Part shown: positions 24,276 to 32,178 of the stretch, in pieces | How the letters are laid out: every line of letters begins with the position of its first letter | How positions within the stretch are numbered: the stretch's first letter is position 1 | Source: Verrucomicrobiota bacterium | GTDB taxonomy: Bacteria; Verrucomicrobiota; Verrucomicrobiia; Chthoniobacterales; JAFAMB01 | Direction: 5' to 3' | Length of the DNA stretch: 45,592 bases | Assembly (NCBI GenBank): GCA_019247695.1 | Contig: JAFBAP010000141.1 | Span: forward strand, 1 to 45,592 | Translations under genes and position numbers: made by a program | The notes under the pieces: model-generated | What the model saw: the letters and a program-made list of their open reading frames with translations, nothing else | Database searches by the model: none | Told to the model about the DNA's origin: nothing

Positions 24276-24939
24276 GACTGGCAGCCCATCGGGCCGCGTA
24301 CGAAATAAGTTCGGCAGTCGTTTTGAAATTGAGCTTTTTCTTTATGCTCGCGCGATGCGTATCGACCGTTTTTGCGCTCAGGTGCAACCGGTCGGCAATA
24401 CGCCGGGAAGAAAGGCCGGTACCGATCAGCTCAAAAATTTCGAACTCACGATCGCTGAGCTGCTCGATTGAGGACCGTTTTCGCTCGGTCTGCCCTCGGG
24501 TGAAAATCTCCAGGATACGTGCCGACACGGAGTTGCTGACGTAAATGTCCCCCCTTAAAACCTGGCGGATGGCCTCGATCACCTTCTCGCCTCCGGCCTC
24601 CTTGGTAATGTACCCTCGGGCGCCGGCCCGCAGGACCCGCTCGGCGTAAAGTGATTCCTCGTGCATGGAAATGACAAAGATCGGCAGGCTCGGACGCAGG
24701 GCTCTGATGTCCTTGATCAATTCCAGGCCGCTTTTTCCCGGCAGCATCAGGTCGACGACGACCAGATCGGGGTCACTGGACTGCAACATTTCCAGCGCCT
24801 GGGCGGCGGCCTCGGCGTGACCGCACACCGTCATGCCCGGCTCGCGATTGATCAAATAGGCAAGCCCTTCCCGGGTTATCGGATGGTCCTCTACGATCAG
24901 GACCCGAGTTTGCTCTCCAGCCAGCTTTCCCGATTTCAT
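24259..24939 (-). CDS. NarL/FixJ-type response regulator, copy 1
   Basis: A 226-residue two-domain regulator. The receiver domain has VLIVEDHP (acidic pair 17-18), phospho-acceptor Asp63 (VVVDLMLPGKSG), the switch Ser in VISMHE and Lys in YITKEAG. The LuxR-type helix-turn-helix at the C-terminus has QLSDREFEIFELIG, SSRRIADRLHLSAKTVDTHR and a KKKLNF segment. It is the likely partner of the overlapping histidine kinase gene. ATG 24939 is preferred over the longer frame to 24966. A regulator about 55% identical lies at 26453-27112. A 247 bp gap upstream should hold its promoter, but no boxes were fixed. Confidence 0.9.
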   Translation of the reverse strand: MKSGKLAGEQTRVLIVEDHPITREGLAYLINREPGMTVCGHAEAAAQALEMLQSSDPDLVVVDLMLPGKSGLELIKDIRALRPSLPIFVISMHEESLYAERVLRAGARGYITKEAGGEKVIEAIRQVLRGDIYVSNSVSARILEIFTRGQTERKRSSIEQLSDREFEIFELIGTGLSSRRIADRLHLSAKTVDTHRASIKKKLNFKTTAELISYAARWAASRGDKG

Positions 24940-25186
24940 CACGCTCCGTGTACGGGGTCCACTCAACCATCACGGTTCCATCGTCTGAGCCAAGCCGATT
25001 CTCAACCGCTCCTCATCCGGGCGCGGTGAAAATCAGGATCTGCAATTTCACCCCACGACGGCTCCAACCGCTGGTGGCGACCTACGAAATCAGCGTTGCA
25101 TTCAGGTCGCCATTGGTCAAGCTGGGCCGGAGTTGTCGGGCGGGATCTGGACTCCCGGGATCCGATGGTCACCCGACGATTGCGTT

Positions 25187-26164
25187 CTACGCCGCAGGCG
25201 CCGAAAGATTCCGGGCGTGCGCCGCATAGAATGGCGGGCCGGGACCGGGCACAAAGTCGAGCCGGCCGGTCGCGTTGAGCGCGGCGGGCTCCAGGCGCAA
25301 ATACGCCTCAACCACAGGCCCGTCAGAAATGGCGTGCTTGAGCGAGAAATCCAGCGGCCAAGGGGTCTGGCCTCCAATCGGGATGACGATCAGCAAGCGT
25401 TCTTCACCCGGCAACAGGGGCCGGCAAGCCCGCCAGCGACGGGCCGCCGGCAGCCCCCGCCCACCCTGCAAAGGCTGCTCGCGCCAGTCCCGCTCGTCGG
25501 GTCGGAAATCCAGGCAACACGTGGGCGAATGGCCCAGCTCCACTTCGAATGCCGCCAACGGCTCACGGCTGGTGTGGTGGAGCGACACGTAAAGGTAATG
25601 GCTCAGCGAAGCGCCCATGGGATGAGGGCAAGAAGCAGCCGACTGAACTCGTAACTGGCCCCGTACCCGGGCCGAATTGGCACGGGGCACCGTGACCCCC
25701 CAGGCGCGCATGCGCTCCAGCGCAGTCCGCCCACTCGGGCCCTGCAGCCACCGGAGCAACTCGGCCCCGGCGAACACCTCGATGGCTGTCGGCTGGTCCT
25801 TCCGCCAATGCTCAAGCCATCGCCGGTCTTCAGGCGCCAGGGCCGCCGGCACACAAAGCGCCCAACGCCACGGGCCACCCGCCCCCTCCTGGATCAGCGT
25901 TCGCTGGAAGGCTTCCCGAACCTGCTGGCGCTTGAAACTGCACCAGCGTCCCAGAAAATACTTCGGCTGATAAATGGTTATCGCCAATGGTGAACCGGCT
26001 TTCGCTCCACTGACCCGAAGTCTCCCTTGAACATCATAAGGGCTCACCGCCTCAGTGCCAAACTCTCCTCGCAGGAGGGTTTCAACGATTTCGTTGAAGG
26101 CCGCCCTCGGTTCCGGCACGAAGAACTCGAGCTGTTCGAATGGGTTTAGACTCATAGCTGACAT
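25187..26164 (-). CDS. Uncharacterised protein with weak nuclease-like N-terminal signature
   Basis: A 325-residue protein that I do not recognise with confidence. The N-terminal third has FEQLEFFVPEPRAAFNEIV, then PLAITIYQPKYFLG and a downstream WRWALCVPAALAPEDRRW segment. This spacing recalls the strand-Q-x-K core of PD-(D/E)xK restriction-like domains followed by a cannot-be-named helical part, but the acidic residues are not clear. The second half (about 200-325) appears beta-rich, with HYLYVSLHHTSREPLAAFEVEL and GEERLLIVIPIGG, like an Ig-type or jelly-roll fold. The start is ATG 26164 (ATG 26155 is alternative). It lies between two paralogous response-regulator genes on the same strand. 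Confidence 0.65.
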   Translation of the reverse strand: MSAMSLNPFEQLEFFVPEPRAAFNEIVETLLRGEFGTEAVSPYDVQGRLRVSGAKAGSPLAITIYQPKYFLGRWCSFKRQQVREAFQRTLIQEGAGGPWRWALCVPAALAPEDRRWLEHWRKDQPTAIEVFAGAELLRWLQGPSGRTALERMRAWGVTVPRANSARVRGQLRVQSAASCPHPMGASLSHYLYVSLHHTSREPLAAFEVELGHSPTCCLDFRPDERDWREQPLQGGRGLPAARRWRACRPLLPGEERLLIVIPIGGQTPWPLDFSLKHAISDGPVVEAYLRLEPAALNATGRLDFVPGPGPPFYAAHARNLSAPAA

Positions 26165-26452
26165 GTGACCCCACCGGTTCCCCCGGGATTACGGCCGGCG
26201 CAAAATCCGAGAATGGCTGCGAACGCTTTGTTGTCGCTTCAGGACTAACGGGCAACCGGCCATCGGCCAACAGACCGGGAGGGGCCACAATGACCTCGAG
26301 TGTGGGCAGAACTTGGCTGGCTCCGCAATAAGAAAATCTCCCCGCCCGACACAAGGAACTGCGCTTGCAGTGATACCATCAACAGACCGGCCCGGCAGGA
26401 GCCAAGCCGCAGCTACCCTCAGCATGTTTGCGTTCCCGACCGGAGCCCTCAC
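26165..26452. other. Intergenic region between second regulator and unknown gene
   Basis: 288 bp. A 90-codon minus-strand frame crosses it but lacks coding character. I see no clear palindrome, promoter or repeat here. Confidence 0.35.
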
Positions 26453-27112
26453 CTACCGCGTGTCCTGCGTCTCTACCCAACGGGCCGCGAAAGAGATGAG
26501 CTCGGGCATGGTCCTAAGTTCCAGCTTCTCTTTGATCTTGGCCCGGTGCGCTTCGACCGTTTTCGTACTCAGATGGAGCTCTGCGGCAATGTCCGTAGTG
26601 CTTTTGCCGCGGCCGATAAGTTCGAACACCTCAAACTCCCGGTCACTTAACAAACCGAGCGGAGACGACTCCACCCGATGGCCAGCGAAGCTCTCCAGAA
26701 TGCGAGCCGAGATCTTCTCGCTTACGCAGAGTTGGTTGGCAAGCACCTGGCGAATGGCCTGGACCATCACCGGACCGGTTTCACGCTTCATGACGTACCC
26801 GCGCGCCCCGGCACGAAGAACGCGCTCGGCCCAGAGTAATTCGTCGTGCATCGAAAGAACGAGGATCGGCAGAGCCGGGTGAAATGCACGGAGGTCCTTG
26901 ATCAACTCCAACCCGTTACGGCCAGGCAGCCCGATATCAACCAGCACCAGGTCAGGGTTAAGTTCCGCAGTAGCCTTAAGACCTTCGGCGGCTGTTTCGG
27001 CCTCACCGCAGACGCTCAGGTCCGGTTCGCGGCTGATCAAAGTGCGCAGACCTTCCCGGATCATCGGGTGATCATCGACGATGAGGATGCGTTTTGTCGT
27101 TAACGGCGGCAT
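26453..27112 (-). CDS. NarL/FixJ-type response regulator, copy 2 (orphan)
   Basis: A 219-residue regulator collinear with the copy at 24259-24939. It has ILIVDDHP at the N-terminus, phospho-acceptor Asp59 (LVDIGLPGRNG), LSMHDE, Lys in YVMKRE, and a LuxR-type DNA-binding domain (LLSDREFEVFELIG, STTDIAAELHLSTKTVEAHR). It should bind DNA when phosphorylated. No histidine kinase is adjacent; the kinase at 22953-24275 is a candidate through cross-talk, by inference. Two palindromes upstream (27186-27199 and 27281-27294) may be operators. Confidence 0.9.
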   Translation of the reverse strand: MPPLTTKRILIVDDHPMIREGLRTLISREPDLSVCGEAETAAEGLKATAELNPDLVLVDIGLPGRNGLELIKDLRAFHPALPILVLSMHDELLWAERVLRAGARGYVMKRETGPVMVQAIRQVLANQLCVSEKISARILESFAGHRVESSPLGLLSDREFEVFELIGRGKSTTDIAAELHLSTKTVEAHRAKIKEKLELRTMPELISFAARWVETQDTR

Positions 27113-27185
27113 GAGGCGAACGTTTCAATCGGGCGCCTGCGCAGGCAGCAATTTTCGAAACGTGCCGATCCGACCAGGAGCGCTT

Positions 27186-27294
27186 GGAAAACGCTTTCCG
27201 CCGGCAAACCTCAACACCCTTTCCCTCGCCTACACGGCGACGTGGAGCCTAAGTTGCCGGAAAACTTACTTGTCCAGCATGCACCCTAGGGTGC
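27186..27294. promoter_or_regulatory. Two palindromes upstream of the orphan regulator
   Basis: GGAAA-ACGC-TTTCC lies at 27186-27199 and has the CG-centred form of LacI-family operators. A perfect 14 bp palindrome, GCACCCTAGGGTGC, lies at 27281-27294. Both are 74-182 bp upstream of the ATG at 27112. They fit regulator binding sites, but no regulator can be assigned. Confidence 0.4.
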
Positions 27295-27382
27295 GAGACG
27301 GGCTAAAACAACTACATCCCTTCCCAAGTCGCAAGCAGGAAAAAGCCTTAGCGCCACAAGGCGGTTTCCTCAATGGCTCTCA

Positions 27383-27701
27383 GGTCACACGGCGGGCACA
27401 GCGACAGAGTTCACACGGCGAACACGGCGAGCCACGGCGAACGCGGCGAGAAGATTAAATCATCCGCAGAACACGCAGAGAACGCAGAAAAGAGGAAACA
27501 TCCACAGATTACACAGATTGACACAGATTAAGAGGACCTGGCGGCAACTCTAAGACTGACGCTCGCACCCACCCCCCACGCTCGAACTCCGAACTCCGAA
27601 CTCTTTCCCCCTCTTCCCGCCGTGGTCGCCGTGTTCCGCCGTGGTCGCCGTGTGAACTCTTCCGTTGTGCCCGCCAAACCCGCCGTGCCCGTGGTGTGAC
27701 C
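27383..27701. repeat. Family B composite repeat, copy 1
   Basis: A 319 bp element with terminal inverted repeats beginning GGTCACAC at 27383 and ending GTGTGACC at 27701. Inside each end are GGCGGGCACA and CACGGCGAACACGG-type units. The core contains CATCCGCAGAACACGCAGAG, then ACAGATTACACAGATTGACA, then a GACGCTCGCACC block, then CGAACTCCGAACTCCGAACT. No reading frame of note is present. The remainder of the 27113-27720 gap holds the regulator promoter region described separately. Confidence 0.8.
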
Positions 27702-27720
27702 GAACGCCAATCCGTTGCCT

Positions 27721-28479
27721 TTAAAGCACGACGCTCTCGGACGGGGCATTCTCGATGGCGGCGGCACCGCCGGTCCGTTTGAACTCGCGGTGATGAAACA
27801 AGGCCGCTTCGACGATGACGTCCGCCGAGTGGGCAAAGCCCAAGCGGCCGGTGTTGAGCGTCAGGTCATACAAGGTCGCGTCATCGATCTCAGCGTTAAA
27901 ATAACGCCGCACATACGCGCGCCGCGCGTGATCACGGCTTTTGGCGATGCGAGCGGCTTCGGCCTGACTGACCTGATTTTGGGCGGCCAGGTGCTCGACC
28001 CGCCGTGTCCAGGGCGCGACCAACCGGACGTGAAACAGCTGGGGCATGCGCGCGGTAATGATGTTTGCGCCCCTTCCCACCAGGATGACGTGCCCCAGGC
28101 TGGCCAGCCGCAGGATGGTTTCAGTCGTAAGTTGTACCAGCGTCCAGGGCGAAGGGGTTAATCCCAGGAGTTCCGCGACGGCCGTATCCACCGGCGGCCG
28201 GGCCGCCTCTTCCATAAAGCGGGCCAGTTTGTCGGGCAGGTGGTGATCTTTCAAAACCTCCTCGGCCAGATTCGCATCAAATACGGCCCAGGGCCGGGAT
28301 TCACTGCTCGTTTCGAGGGCGCGCATCCGTTCAGCAATCATCCCGGCAATCGTAACGGCGCCGGCGCCCGCCTCGCGGGAGATTGTGATCGCCAACGGTT
28401 GCGGTTCACGCTGCTTTCCGGGCACAGTCGCGTGCGCCTGCAGGTAATGTCGGAAGGATTCGAGGGGGGAGGTTCGCAT
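27721..28479 (-). CDS. Cytidylate kinase-like protein
   Basis: A 252-residue protein of the cytidylate-kinase-like (Cytidylate_kin2) group. The N-terminal segment AITISREAGAGAVTIA occupies the place of the P-loop region. GHVILVGRGANII lies mid-protein. A basic lid-like segment is SRDHARRAYVRRYFNAEIDD, followed by YDLTLNTGRLG. These features match proteins annotated as cytidylate-kinase-like, whose true substrate is often unproven. The true Cmk for CMP phosphorylation may be elsewhere. It is a monocistronic-looking minus-strand gene, with its 3' end 19 bp from family B copy 1. Confidence 0.82.
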   Translation of the reverse strand: MRTSPLESFRHYLQAHATVPGKQREPQPLAITISREAGAGAVTIAGMIAERMRALETSSESRPWAVFDANLAEEVLKDHHLPDKLARFMEEAARPPVDTAVAELLGLTPSPWTLVQLTTETILRLASLGHVILVGRGANIITARMPQLFHVRLVAPWTRRVEHLAAQNQVSQAEAARIAKSRDHARRAYVRRYFNAEIDDATLYDLTLNTGRLGFAHSADVIVEAALFHHREFKRTGGAAAIENAPSESVVL

Positions 28480-28648
28480 AAGCTCCGGTTCTGTTTATTT
28501 ACCCTACATCAATCACATTTTCATCCTCGCATGCAATCGTTCGTTCCCTCGGCTGCACTGGCCGGCAACGCCCCCATCGCGAGAGGCCGCCCGGTGATGC
28601 TGATGGGAACGCTTGCTGCGAAGAAGACCGGCCGCCGGAGCGGATCAG

Positions 28649-29167
28649 TCAGGGTACAGCCTGGATTGACGCGACCTGCCGCAGTCTGTCATAACCCACG
28701 ACCAATCCTTCCAGCGTGTACGTCCGTCCTGCCACCATGTCCCGCGTCGAAACGGTACCGTTAAATTCCGCGCGTTCGTCCGGGTTAATGATCGCCGTGC
28801 TCAGGGTTTGGCTTACCGGCTGGTCGTCTGACCACTGGACCAGTTTCTTACCCGTGGCATCACGCAGAATAAAATCGTACCGGTGGCTGTTGTTGAAATA
28901 CAGGTTTACGGGGTTCCTGGACCGGTTGATCAATACCAGCCGCGCTTCGATCGTGCGCGTGTCCGCGAGTCTGACCACCTGCGGATTCACCTCGAGCCTC
29001 ACCTCAACCCCGTACGCCACCGATCCCCTGACAGCGCCATTAGCACTGCCTTTTACCGGCTTGACTTTGGGGGCCGCCGGCGTGCTTGCACGCCGTCCGA
29101 ACGGCAACCAGGCGCATCCGGCCAGGAGCAGCAGCATCAGCGCAGAGGAGAACACACGGGTCAGCAT
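28649..29167 (-). CDS. Putative lipoprotein with BsuPI-like domain
   Basis: A 172-residue secreted lipoprotein. The signal peptide ends in the lipobox LLAGC (Cys18), so it should be lipid-anchored facing the periplasm. After a Lys/Ala/Pro-rich linker, residues 55-165 form a beta-rich domain with LVLINRSRNPVNLYFNNSHR, YDFILRD and GRTYTLEG. This resembles BsuPI-type (intracellular proteinase inhibitor) domains. Inhibitor activity is not established for most such proteins. It is divergent from the M23 peptidase gene, 62 bp away, and a linked cell-envelope role is possible. Confidence 0.78.
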   Translation of the reverse strand: MLTRVFSSALMLLLLAGCAWLPFGRRASTPAAPKVKPVKGSANGAVRGSVAYGVEVRLEVNPQVVRLADTRTIEARLVLINRSRNPVNLYFNNSHRYDFILRDATGKKLVQWSDDQPVSQTLSTAIINPDERAEFNGTVSTRDMVAGRTYTLEGLVVGYDRLRQVASIQAVP

Positions 29168-29229
29168 GCAAATCGTTTAGCAGAGCCCCGGGAGGTTGCA
29201 AACTCTAAGCAGTTTCATACCAGTCGCTT

Positions 29230-30288
29230 ATGCGTGAACATCGAACCGGCGGATGGCTATCCGCCATGCTCCTCCTGGCGACATCAATCGCAGGATTCAG
29301 GCTGCCGCCAACCGCCCGGGCGGAGCCATTACAACTGGTACTGCCAACTGATAACGACGGACTCTTAACCGGCCATCCGGAAAACTTTTACCAGTACGTG
29401 CGACGCGATTTCGAAGGAGTACGGACGTTCGCGTGGGAAGGCGGCCAGTACGGGTTTGTGCGCAATCCGCACCGGTTCGGCCCCGAGGTCATCTACAGCC
29501 GTTTCCACGAGGGGATTGATATCCAGCCACTGCACCGTGACCCCAAGGGCGAACCCGAAGACGTCGTCGGGGCGATCGCACCGGGAGAGGTCGTCTACGC
29601 CAACGCACAACCCTCAGGTTCCAACTACGGCCGTTACGTCGTGGTCGAACATCAATTCGAAGGCTGCCCGTACTTCAGTTTGTATGCCCACTTGAAGCTC
29701 GTCACCGTTCAAATAGGGGACCGGGTCTCAGCCAAGGCGCCCCTGGGCATCATGGGATATTCCGGCGAGGGCATTGACCGTGAAAGGGCGCACGTCCACC
29801 TGGAAATTAATCTGCTGTTAAACGCCGCTTTTGACGCCTGGTACGCCCGGCATTTTCCCGGCGACGGTAACCGGCACGGTTTGTACAATGGCATGAACCT
29901 GGACGGCATCGACCTGGGAAGGCTTTACCTGGCTCTCCAACGCGACCCAAACTTGACGATCCCGCAGTTTCTGCACCAGGAAACCGTCTGGTACCGGGTT
30001 CGTGTACCGGCAACCACGGGCATGGACATCCTCGATCGTTACCCTTGGCTTTCACCTCAGGGGCGGTTGACGCCCGCTGGATGGGAGATCGCTTTCGCCC
30101 AGTCAGGGGTTCCGCTCGATTTCGAACCGGTGCAGGAAGCGCCGCCCGGTCCTGAACTGGTCTGGGTGCATCCGTCAAAGTTCCCGCAGCAAATGCTCAC
30201 GCGCGGCTACCTGCACGGGACGGTACCCAACTGCACTCTCAGCGCCGAAGGCTTGAACTACCTCGACCTGATTTGCCCAAGGCAGTAG
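29230..30288 (+). CDS. Secreted M23-type metallopeptidase (LytM-like)
   Basis: A 352-residue protein with a signal peptide ending near TARA (about residue 31). The LytM/M23 fold is recognised by H93-x3-D97 (FHEGIDI), His154 (LYAHLK) and the H-x-H motif at 188-190 (HVHLEI), which together would bind the catalytic zinc. Such enzymes cut peptidoglycan cross-bridge peptides in the periplasm or act as factors that activate amidases. The C-terminal part (about 215-352) has no recognised domain. The TAG stop is followed immediately by a family A repeat. Confidence 0.85.
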   Translation: MREHRTGGWLSAMLLLATSIAGFRLPPTARAEPLQLVLPTDNDGLLTGHPENFYQYVRRDFEGVRTFAWEGGQYGFVRNPHRFGPEVIYSRFHEGIDIQPLHRDPKGEPEDVVGAIAPGEVVYANAQPSGSNYGRYVVVEHQFEGCPYFSLYAHLKLVTVQIGDRVSAKAPLGIMGYSGEGIDRERAHVHLEINLLLNAAFDAWYARHFPGDGNRHGLYNGMNLDGIDLGRLYLALQRDPNLTIPQFLHQETVWYRVRVPATTGMDILDRYPWLSPQGRLTPAGWEIAFAQSGVPLDFEPVQEAPPGPELVWVHPSKFPQQMLTRGYLHGTVPNCTLSAEGLNYLDLICPRQ

Positions 30289-30576
30289 GAAATGCCACAA
30301 GCCGAAAAATGCCACAAATGGCAGAAAACTTGATTTACCCCGTGCCGGTCCCAATTCGGCTCATGGCATTGGATCACTGCCGCAAAACACGGAAACAGAG
30401 GAATGCTGCTTCGCTTATCCATTTGTGGCATCCTCCTTCAGCCGCAGCGATGACATCGCTGGGCGCCTTGTTTTTCAAGCGGTTTCGGAGGAGCGGTTGA
30501 GGTTAGATCGGGGCCTGTTCCATTGGTGGCATTTTTCCGCTTGCGGCATTTGTGGCATGCCTTTTTGTGGCATTCC
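30289..30576. repeat. Family A inverted pair between convergent genes
   Basis: The left arm 30291-30321 begins AATGCCACAAG, 2 bp after the M23 stop. The right arm 30520-30550 is its inverse with three mismatches in 31 positions, and a further unit (TTTGTGGCATTCC) runs to the emrB stop codon. A third unit, CCATTTGTGGCATCC, lies near 30419. The arrangement would fold as a long hairpin from either strand and fits a bidirectional terminator. Confidence 0.78.
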
Positions 30577-32154
30577 TTAATGGGCCCCGGCCATCTCCTT
30601 CGACAGCGGCCGTGAGGCTTTCTTGAACAGGAAGACCAGCGGCACCAGCAACGCACAGCCGATGACTAACATCCGGAACTGGTCGACGTACGCCCACACA
30701 CCCGCCTGCTGCTGCAGCACCTGATACATCATGCCGTAAGCCTCATGTTGAGCCGCCACGGGATCAACGCCCCGGGCGGCCAGGGAATGCTGCATGACCG
30801 CTAACTGGTTTGTGAACGGCGCATCGTAGGGGGTCATGTGGCCGACCAGCAGGTTCTGGTGGGTCTGCATGCCTCGGGTTACCAGGGCCGTAATCAGCGA
30901 GATACCGACGGAGCCGCCAAGATTTCGCACCAGGCTGGTTATACCCGTCGCGTCGCCCATACTCTGGCGAGAAACGGTCGCCATGGAAAACGTCGTCATC
31001 GGCACAAAAATCGAGGTGACCGCAAAGCCGCTGATGACGATCGGCCAGATCACGTTGCCCGGAGCAATCGAGAGGTTGACCTCGCCCAGCATGTACATCG
31101 TGACCGCGAGCAGTACGGCTCCCTGTGCCATCCAGTAGCGGCCGTCGATCCTGGAGATGATGCGCCCGGCCACCACGCTGCCGACGATCGCGCCCAGGCC
31201 GCGCGGGCTCATCACCAGACCGGATTGCAGTGCGGGGTAGTTCATCAGGTTTTGCAGAAACTGCGGTAACACCGCCGTGGTTCCAAACAGGATGGCGCCG
31301 ACGCTGAAATTGAGGATGACGCCGATCGAGAGATTCCGATCCAGCAGCACCCGCAGATTCACGATCGGGTTAGGCACCGTAAGCTCCCAGATGAGGAAGG
31401 CGATGAAACCGACCACAGCGCCGGTGGCCAGGATACAAATGAACCTTGAGGAAAACCAGTCCTCGTCCTGCCCTTTGTCGAGCATCACCTGCAGGCACGC
31501 AATCCAGAGCGCAAGGAGGCTGAAGCCGATGTAATCGATGCGCCCCGGCTTGCTTTCCTTCAGGTAGGGGGGATCCTCAAGGAAGAGAAAGCACAAGGTT
31601 GCCGCCAGGATGCCGATCGGCAGGTTGATGTAGAACACCCAGCGCCACGTAAGGTTGTCAGTCATCCAGCCGCCGAGGGTCGGCCCCAGGATCGGGGCCA
31701 CCACGACGCCCATGGCATAAACCGACATGGCCGAACCCCGCTTTTCAGGCGGGAACGTTTCCAGCAGGATTGCCTGGGCGATCGGCTGAAGGGCTCCGCC
31801 CCCGGCGCCCTGGAGGATGCGCGCGAGGATGAGCATTCCCAGGCTGTTCGCCATCCCGCACCAGGCGGAAGCCAGCGTGAAAATGCAGATGCAGCTGATG
31901 AGAAACTTGCGGCGCCCAAAATACCGTCCCAGCCAACCGGTCGCCGGCAGGACGACCGCGTTGGAGACGAGGTAACTGGTCAGCACCCAGGTGGCTTCGT
32001 CGGCGCTCGCCGACAGGTTGCCGGCGATATGATTCAACGCGACGTTCGCTACCGAAGTGTCCAGCACTTCCATAAACGTCGCCGCCATCACGGCGCCGGC
32101 GATCAGCCACGGGTTGGCCTTTGGACGCCATTCTTTAGTACCTGGACCCGCCAT
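30577..32154 (-). CDS. emrB: DHA2-family MFS multidrug efflux transporter
   Basis: A 525-residue 14-segment major facilitator of the EmrB/QacA (DHA2) type. It carries LDTSVANVALNHIAGNL in the first helix, the loop motif GWLGRYFGRRK, and ATWVLTSYLVSNAVVLPATG. It exports hydrophobic drugs using the proton gradient and is expected to pair with the periplasmic adaptor encoded just upstream (24 bp gap) and an outer-membrane TolC-like channel not found here. The start ATG 32154 has AAAGG about 10 bp before it. It is the last gene of a tetR-emrA-emrB unit. Substrate specificity cannot be predicted. Confidence 0.9.
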   Translation of the reverse strand: MAGPGTKEWRPKANPWLIAGAVMAATFMEVLDTSVANVALNHIAGNLSASADEATWVLTSYLVSNAVVLPATGWLGRYFGRRKFLISCICIFTLASAWCGMANSLGMLILARILQGAGGGALQPIAQAILLETFPPEKRGSAMSVYAMGVVVAPILGPTLGGWMTDNLTWRWVFYINLPIGILAATLCFLFLEDPPYLKESKPGRIDYIGFSLLALWIACLQVMLDKGQDEDWFSSRFICILATGAVVGFIAFLIWELTVPNPIVNLRVLLDRNLSIGVILNFSVGAILFGTTAVLPQFLQNLMNYPALQSGLVMSPRGLGAIVGSVVAGRIISRIDGRYWMAQGAVLLAVTMYMLGEVNLSIAPGNVIWPIVISGFAVTSIFVPMTTFSMATVSRQSMGDATGITSLVRNLGGSVGISLITALVTRGMQTHQNLLVGHMTPYDAPFTNQLAVMQHSLAARGVDPVAAQHEAYGMMYQVLQQQAGVWAYVDQFRMLVIGCALLVPLVFLFKKASRPLSKEMAGAH

Positions 32155-32178
32155 GAAACAATAACCTTTACGGCCTGA

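Noticed and set aside
27383-27701. CRISPR array
   Set aside because: The repeats are short, modular and inverted at the ends, with no equal-length spacers and no cas genes.
27113-27720. Possible small genes in the repeat-rich gap
   Set aside because: The frames here translate tandem repeat units and show no conserved coding pattern.
28480-28648. Regulatory RNA or riboswitch upstream of the cytidylate-kinase-like gene
   Set aside because: No conserved aptamer elements or strong stem-loops were seen in this 169 bp gap.
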